Below, one piece after another: positions 52,202 to 55,308 of a DNA stretch of 55,308 nucleotides. Each line of letters begins with the position of its first letter. Within the stretch, counting starts at the first letter, position 1. The notes under the pieces are model-generated. The model was not told where the DNA came from. It did no database searches and saw nothing but the letters and a program-made list of their open reading frames with translations. This stretch comes from Clostridiales bacterium (lineage in GTDB: Bacteria; Bacillota; Clostridia; Christensenellales; CAG-314), in assembly GCA_004558105.1 (NCBI GenBank), contig SFEB01000001.1, positions 1-55,308 on the forward strand. Reading direction: 5' to 3'. A program made the position numbers and the translations under genes.

Positions 52202-54823
52202 ATGATGGAAAAGAATTACGAACCGTTACAATTTGAAAACAGAATTTATCAATGGTGGGAGAAAGCAGGGTATTTTACTCCAAAAATCAACCGCGATAAA
52301 AAACCTTTCACCATTTTGATGCCGCCTCCCAATATTACGGGACAATTGCATATGGGGCATGCTCTGGATAACGCCGTTCAGGACTGTATTATCCGCTTTA
52401 AGCGCATGCAAGGCTACGAAGCGCTTTGGTTGCCGGGCACCGACCACGCAAGCATCGCAACGGAAGTGAAGGTTGCGGAAAAATTGGCGGAAGAAGGTAT
52501 CGATAAACATGCTTTGGGCAGAGAAGGCTTTTTAAAAGAAGCATGGGCGTGGAAAGAAAAGTATAACGACAGAATTTTAACTCAATTGAAACGCCTCGGC
52601 GTCAGTTGCGACTGGTCGCGTCTTGCTTTTACGATGGACGACAACCTGTCTGCGGCAGTTCGTCACGTTTTCGTTACTATGTATAAACAAGGTCTGATTT
52701 ATCAGGGTAACCGCATTACCAACTGGTGTCCTACTTGCGGCACCGCCATTTCCGACGCGGAAGTGGATTTTGAGGAACAAGCGAGCAACCTTTGGTATTT
52801 TAAATATTATACGACCGATAAAAAGCAAAGTCTGACCTTCGCCACCACTCGTCCGGAAACCATGTTCGGCGATACGGCGGTGGCAGTCAATCCCGACGAC
52901 GATAGATATAAGGATATGGTAGGTAAAACGCTCGTTTTGCCGTTCGTAAACAGAGAAATCCCCGTTATCGCCGATAAATACGTTGAAAAAGACTTCGGTA
53001 CCGGCGTAGTAAAAATCACTCCCGCGCACGATCCTAACGACTTTGAAGTCGGATTGCGCCATAATCTGCCCGTCGTTACGGTCATGGACGCGCAAGGCAG
53101 GATGAACGACCTCGCAGGCAAGGATTTTGTCGGTCTTACGGCAAAAGAAGCGCGCAAAAAGGTGGTCGAGGGAATGAAAGAACTCGGTCAACTTGTAAAA
53201 ATCGAGCCGTACAAACACAACGTCGGTCAGTGTTACCGTTGTAAAACCACCATCGAGCCGTTAGTTACCAAACAGTGGTTCGTAAAAATGGAGCCGCTTG
53301 CAAAACCGGCAATCGAGGCGGTAAGAAAGGGCGAGACCAGATTTTTGCCAAAACGTTTTGAAAAAATATATTTCAATTGGATGGAAAACATCAAGGACTG
53401 GTGTATTTCCCGTCAACTCTGGTGGGGGCACCGTATACCCGTATGGTATTGCGAGGACTGCGGCGAAGTAATCTGCGAAGAAGAGACGCCACACGTTTGC
53501 CCCAAGTGCAACGGTACTCGTCTTCGTCAGGACGAAGACGTACTGGATACTTGGTTTTCCAGCGCTTTGTGGCCTTTTTCGACTTTGGGTTATCCAGAAA
53601 AGACGGAAGATCTGGATTACTTTTTCCCGACAAACGTTCTGGTTACGGCTTACGACATTATTTTCTTCTGGGTGGCAAGAATGATTTTTTCTTCCATCAA
53701 AAACATGGGTGAAGTGCCGTTTAAAGACGTACTTATTCACGGCATCGTCCGCGACGAACAGGGTAGAAAGATGAGTAAATCCCTCGGCAACGGCGTGGAT
53801 CCGTTGGAGGTAATAGACAGGGTAGGCGCAGATACGCTCAGATTCAGTTTGCTTAACGGCGTTGCGTCGGGCGGAGATATAAGGTATTCCGATTCGAAAG
53901 TAATAGCCAACCGCAACTTTATGAACAAGATATGGAACGCCAGCCGTTTCGTCCTTATGAACGTCGAAGGCAAAAAGATTTTGCCGATAGAAGAGTGCAA
54001 ACTCAGCCTTGCGGACAAATGGATACTCAGCAAACTCAACGATTGCATTAAAGAAGTTACCAAGAATTTCGAAAAATACGAACTCGGCAACAGTTGCGCC
54101 GCATTGTATTCTTTCGTGTGGAGCGAATTCTGCGACTGGTATATAGAGTTTACCAAACCGACGCTGACTTCGGGCACGGAAACGGAAAAAACAAGCGCCG
54201 CGAGCGTTCTTGTTTACGTTCTGGATAAAATTTTAAAACTGATGCACCCGGTTACTCCGTTTATTACGGAAGAAATTTATCAATCGTTGCCGATTCACGA
54301 AGAAACGATAATGACGCAACCTTTCCCGACGGTCGTTAAAAAGTTTGCATACCGTAAAGAGCGTAAACTTATCGACGGCGTAAAAGAGTTGGTCACCAAG
54401 ATAAGAAATGCCCGCGCGGAAATGAACGTCGCGCCGTCAAAAACCATTCGTTTGTTCGTTAAACCGAACGAAGATTTTAAAGATATCAAAAAGGCGGAGG
54501 CGTATATTGCAAAACTGGTCAATGCCGAAGTTTCTTTCGTAAGTGATTTTTCCGACGACAAACAGGTAGTAGGCGTGGTGTCCGCGGCGGCGGAAGCGCA
54601 GATACCCATGGGCGACCTCGTGGACTTTGAAAAAGAGAAGGAGAGAATCAAGAAAGAACTCGCCACCGTAGAGCAGGAAATTGCCCGCGCCAACGGCAAA
54701 CTCAACAATCAGGGTTTTGTTGCAAAGGCTCCGGCGCAACTCATAGAAGCAGAAAAGGCAAAGTTAGCAAATTATCTTGATATTAAAGAAAAATTGTTGC
54801 AACGTTTGCAGGAACTCGGTTAA
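52202..54823 (+). CDS. valS: Valyl-tRNA synthetase
   Basis: 873 residues, class Ia. HIGH motif as HMGH in PNITGQLHMGHAL, KMSKS at about residue 523 (GRKMSKSLGN), the CP1 editing domain with TTRPETMFGDTAVAV, an anticodon-binding domain, and a C-terminal coiled coil (about 800-873) that grips the tRNA elbow. AAGG precedes the adjacent ATG codons at 52202 and 52205. Stand-alone gene, followed by a terminator; the family's usual T-box leader is not present. Confidence 0.97.
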   Translation: MMEKNYEPLQFENRIYQWWEKAGYFTPKINRDKKPFTILMPPPNITGQLHMGHALDNAVQDCIIRFKRMQGYEALWLPGTDHASIATEVKVAEKLAEEGIDKHALGREGFLKEAWAWKEKYNDRILTQLKRLGVSCDWSRLAFTMDDNLSAAVRHVFVTMYKQGLIYQGNRITNWCPTCGTAISDAEVDFEEQASNLWYFKYYTTDKKQSLTFATTRPETMFGDTAVAVNPDDDRYKDMVGKTLVLPFVNREIPVIADKYVEKDFGTGVVKITPAHDPNDFEVGLRHNLPVVTVMDAQGRMNDLAGKDFVGLTAKEARKKVVEGMKELGQLVKIEPYKHNVGQCYRCKTTIEPLVTKQWFVKMEPLAKPAIEAVRKGETRFLPKRFEKIYFNWMENIKDWCISRQLWWGHRIPVWYCEDCGEVICEEETPHVCPKCNGTRLRQDEDVLDTWFSSALWPFSTLGYPEKTEDLDYFFPTNVLVTAYDIIFFWVARMIFSSIKNMGEVPFKDVLIHGIVRDEQGRKMSKSLGNGVDPLEVIDRVGADTLRFSLLNGVASGGDIRYSDSKVIANRNFMNKIWNASRFVLMNVEGKKILPIEECKLSLADKWILSKLNDCIKEVTKNFEKYELGNSCAALYSFVWSEFCDWYIEFTKPTLTSGTETEKTSAASVLVYVLDKILKLMHPVTPFITEEIYQSLPIHEETIMTQPFPTVVKKFAYRKERKLIDGVKELVTKIRNARAEMNVAPSKTIRLFVKPNEDFKDIKKAEAYIAKLVNAEVSFVSDFSDDKQVVGVVSAAAEAQIPMGDLVDFEKEKERIKKELATVEQEIARANGKLNNQGFVAKAPAQLIEAEKAKLANYLDIKEKLLQRLQELG

Positions 54824-54840
54824 AAAAACGAAATTAAAAA

Positions 54841-54870
54841 AAGGACCTCGTTTTTAACGAGGTCTTTTGA
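54841..54870 (+). terminator. Terminator of valS
   Basis: GACCTCGTT, loop TTT, AACGAGGTC (54844-54864), nine perfect pairs followed by TTTT. Confidence 0.9.
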
Positions 54871-54896
54871 TTAAAAAAATGCTCTGAGTAAAAAAC

Positions 54897-54925
54897 AAAA
54901 CGCCCGTTAATTCAGGGCGTTTTTT
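54897..54925 (-). terminator. Terminator of the convergent zinc-ribbon gene
   Basis: AAAACGCCC (54897-54905) pairs with GGGCGTTTT (54915-54923); A and T runs on both sides, so it can act in both directions. Confidence 0.8.
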
Positions 54926-54936
54926 AATAATATACT

Positions 54937-55263
54937 TTAATCTTTTCTGCAAAGCATTAAAATTCCGGCGATCATAGATACGAAGAGCAGAGTGCAGACT
55001 TTAAATCCGGTACTCAACGGTTTATTTTCGTTAATACATTCAAAAGCGTGAACGGTCATAGGTATACACCAAGCCAACGGAATTAAGAACACGCCTAACG
55101 CTATCGTCCCCAGAATTAAGAAAATTTTAGTAATGAGATCCAAGTCTTCGTTTGACGAACTGCTTTTGCTGGCAGTCTGTGGAGGCGACACTCTGCAACC
55201 GCATCTCGGACAAATTTCCGCCTTGTCTAACAATTCGTTTCCGCATTCGCTACAATATTTCAT
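54937..55263 (-). CDS. Zinc-ribbon membrane protein
   Basis: 108 residues. The N-terminus is a zinc ribbon, CSECGNELLDKAEICPRCG, followed by a Ser-rich linker and two membrane segments (IFLILGTIALGVFLIPLAW and VCTLLFVSMIAGILML). ATG at 55263 follows GAGGT; an earlier in-frame ATG at 55308 sits at the window edge, upstream of the -10 box. A TATAAT lies on the minus strand at 55297-55302, with its -35 beyond the window. Small zinc-ribbon membrane proteins of this type are common in Clostridia and have no assigned function. Confidence 0.8.
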   Translation of the reverse strand: MKYCSECGNELLDKAEICPRCGCRVSPPQTASKSSSSNEDLDLITKIFLILGTIALGVFLIPLAWCIPMTVHAFECINENKPLSTGFKVCTLLFVSMIAGILMLCRKD

Positions 55264-55308
55264 ATTTCTTACCTCACAAAAGAAATTTACTACTTCATTA
55301 TAACGCAT

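Noticed and set aside
1..55308. CRISPR arrays, tRNA, rRNA or insertion sequences
   Set aside because: No direct-repeat array, cloverleaf or transposase was seen; the only recombinase is the solitary one at 19857-20702.

Overview
The window reads as chromosomal DNA from a spore-forming-lineage Firmicute (Clostridia-like, probably an uncultured gut or anaerobic lineage; the placement is inference). The evidence is gene order shared with Bacillus subtilis (pcrA-ligA-gatA; yicC-gmk-rpoZ-coaBC-priA-def-fmt-rsmB-rlmN-rsgA-rpe-spoVM; maf-mreB-like; dnaG-sigA-trmK), an Rnf complex in the clostridial order C-D-G-E-A-B, AGGAGG-type ribosome sites and sigma-A promoters. No tRNA, rRNA, CRISPR array or insertion sequence was recognised.

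Region by region. 1-1646: two unknown multi-pass membrane proteins, the first cut by the left edge. 1674-7308: PcrA helicase, LigA ligase and GatA. 7338-17877: a tightly packed housekeeping operon from YicC to Rpe, ended by a 26-codon spoVM and a strong terminator. 18096-19802: nitroreductase and malic enzyme. 19857-21539 (minus): a solitary tyrosine recombinase and a TtcA-family tRNA thiolation enzyme. 21727-27948: a ComEC-like metallo-beta-lactamase, then a compact shikimate operon in which six enzymes are encoded by four genes through two fusions (AroC-AroB and AroA-AroE) plus AroQ and AroK. 28025-31021 (minus): a 998-residue surface-exposed bitopic protein. 31202-32025: a TauE/SafE permease split into two half-size genes. 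32225-37181: rnfCDGEAB. 37405-40492: Ppx/GppA phosphatase, Maf and a degenerate MreB relative. 40616-41473: DUF4349 lipoprotein. 41609-49452: dnaG, sigA, trmK, zinc-ribbon coiled coil, membrane protein, TPR protein with an apparent frameshift near its start, and a YkvI-family transporter whose start codon lies inside a 34-bp palindrome. 49436-52082 (minus): NitT/TauT-type ABC importer. 52202-54823: valS. 54937-55263 (minus): a zinc-ribbon membrane protein.

The shikimate operon would carry DAHP to chorismate without any outside enzyme. Rnf couples ferredoxin oxidation to NAD+ reduction and an ion gradient, fitting an anaerobic metabolism that also has malic enzyme. The rest is mainly replication, translation, tRNA modification and cell-envelope functions. 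The observations most worth a second look are the double-fusion shikimate operon with its unusual AroK P-loop, the unannotatably short spoVM, the MreB relative lacking nucleotide-site residues, the frame break in the TPR gene, and the palindrome covering the ykvI start.
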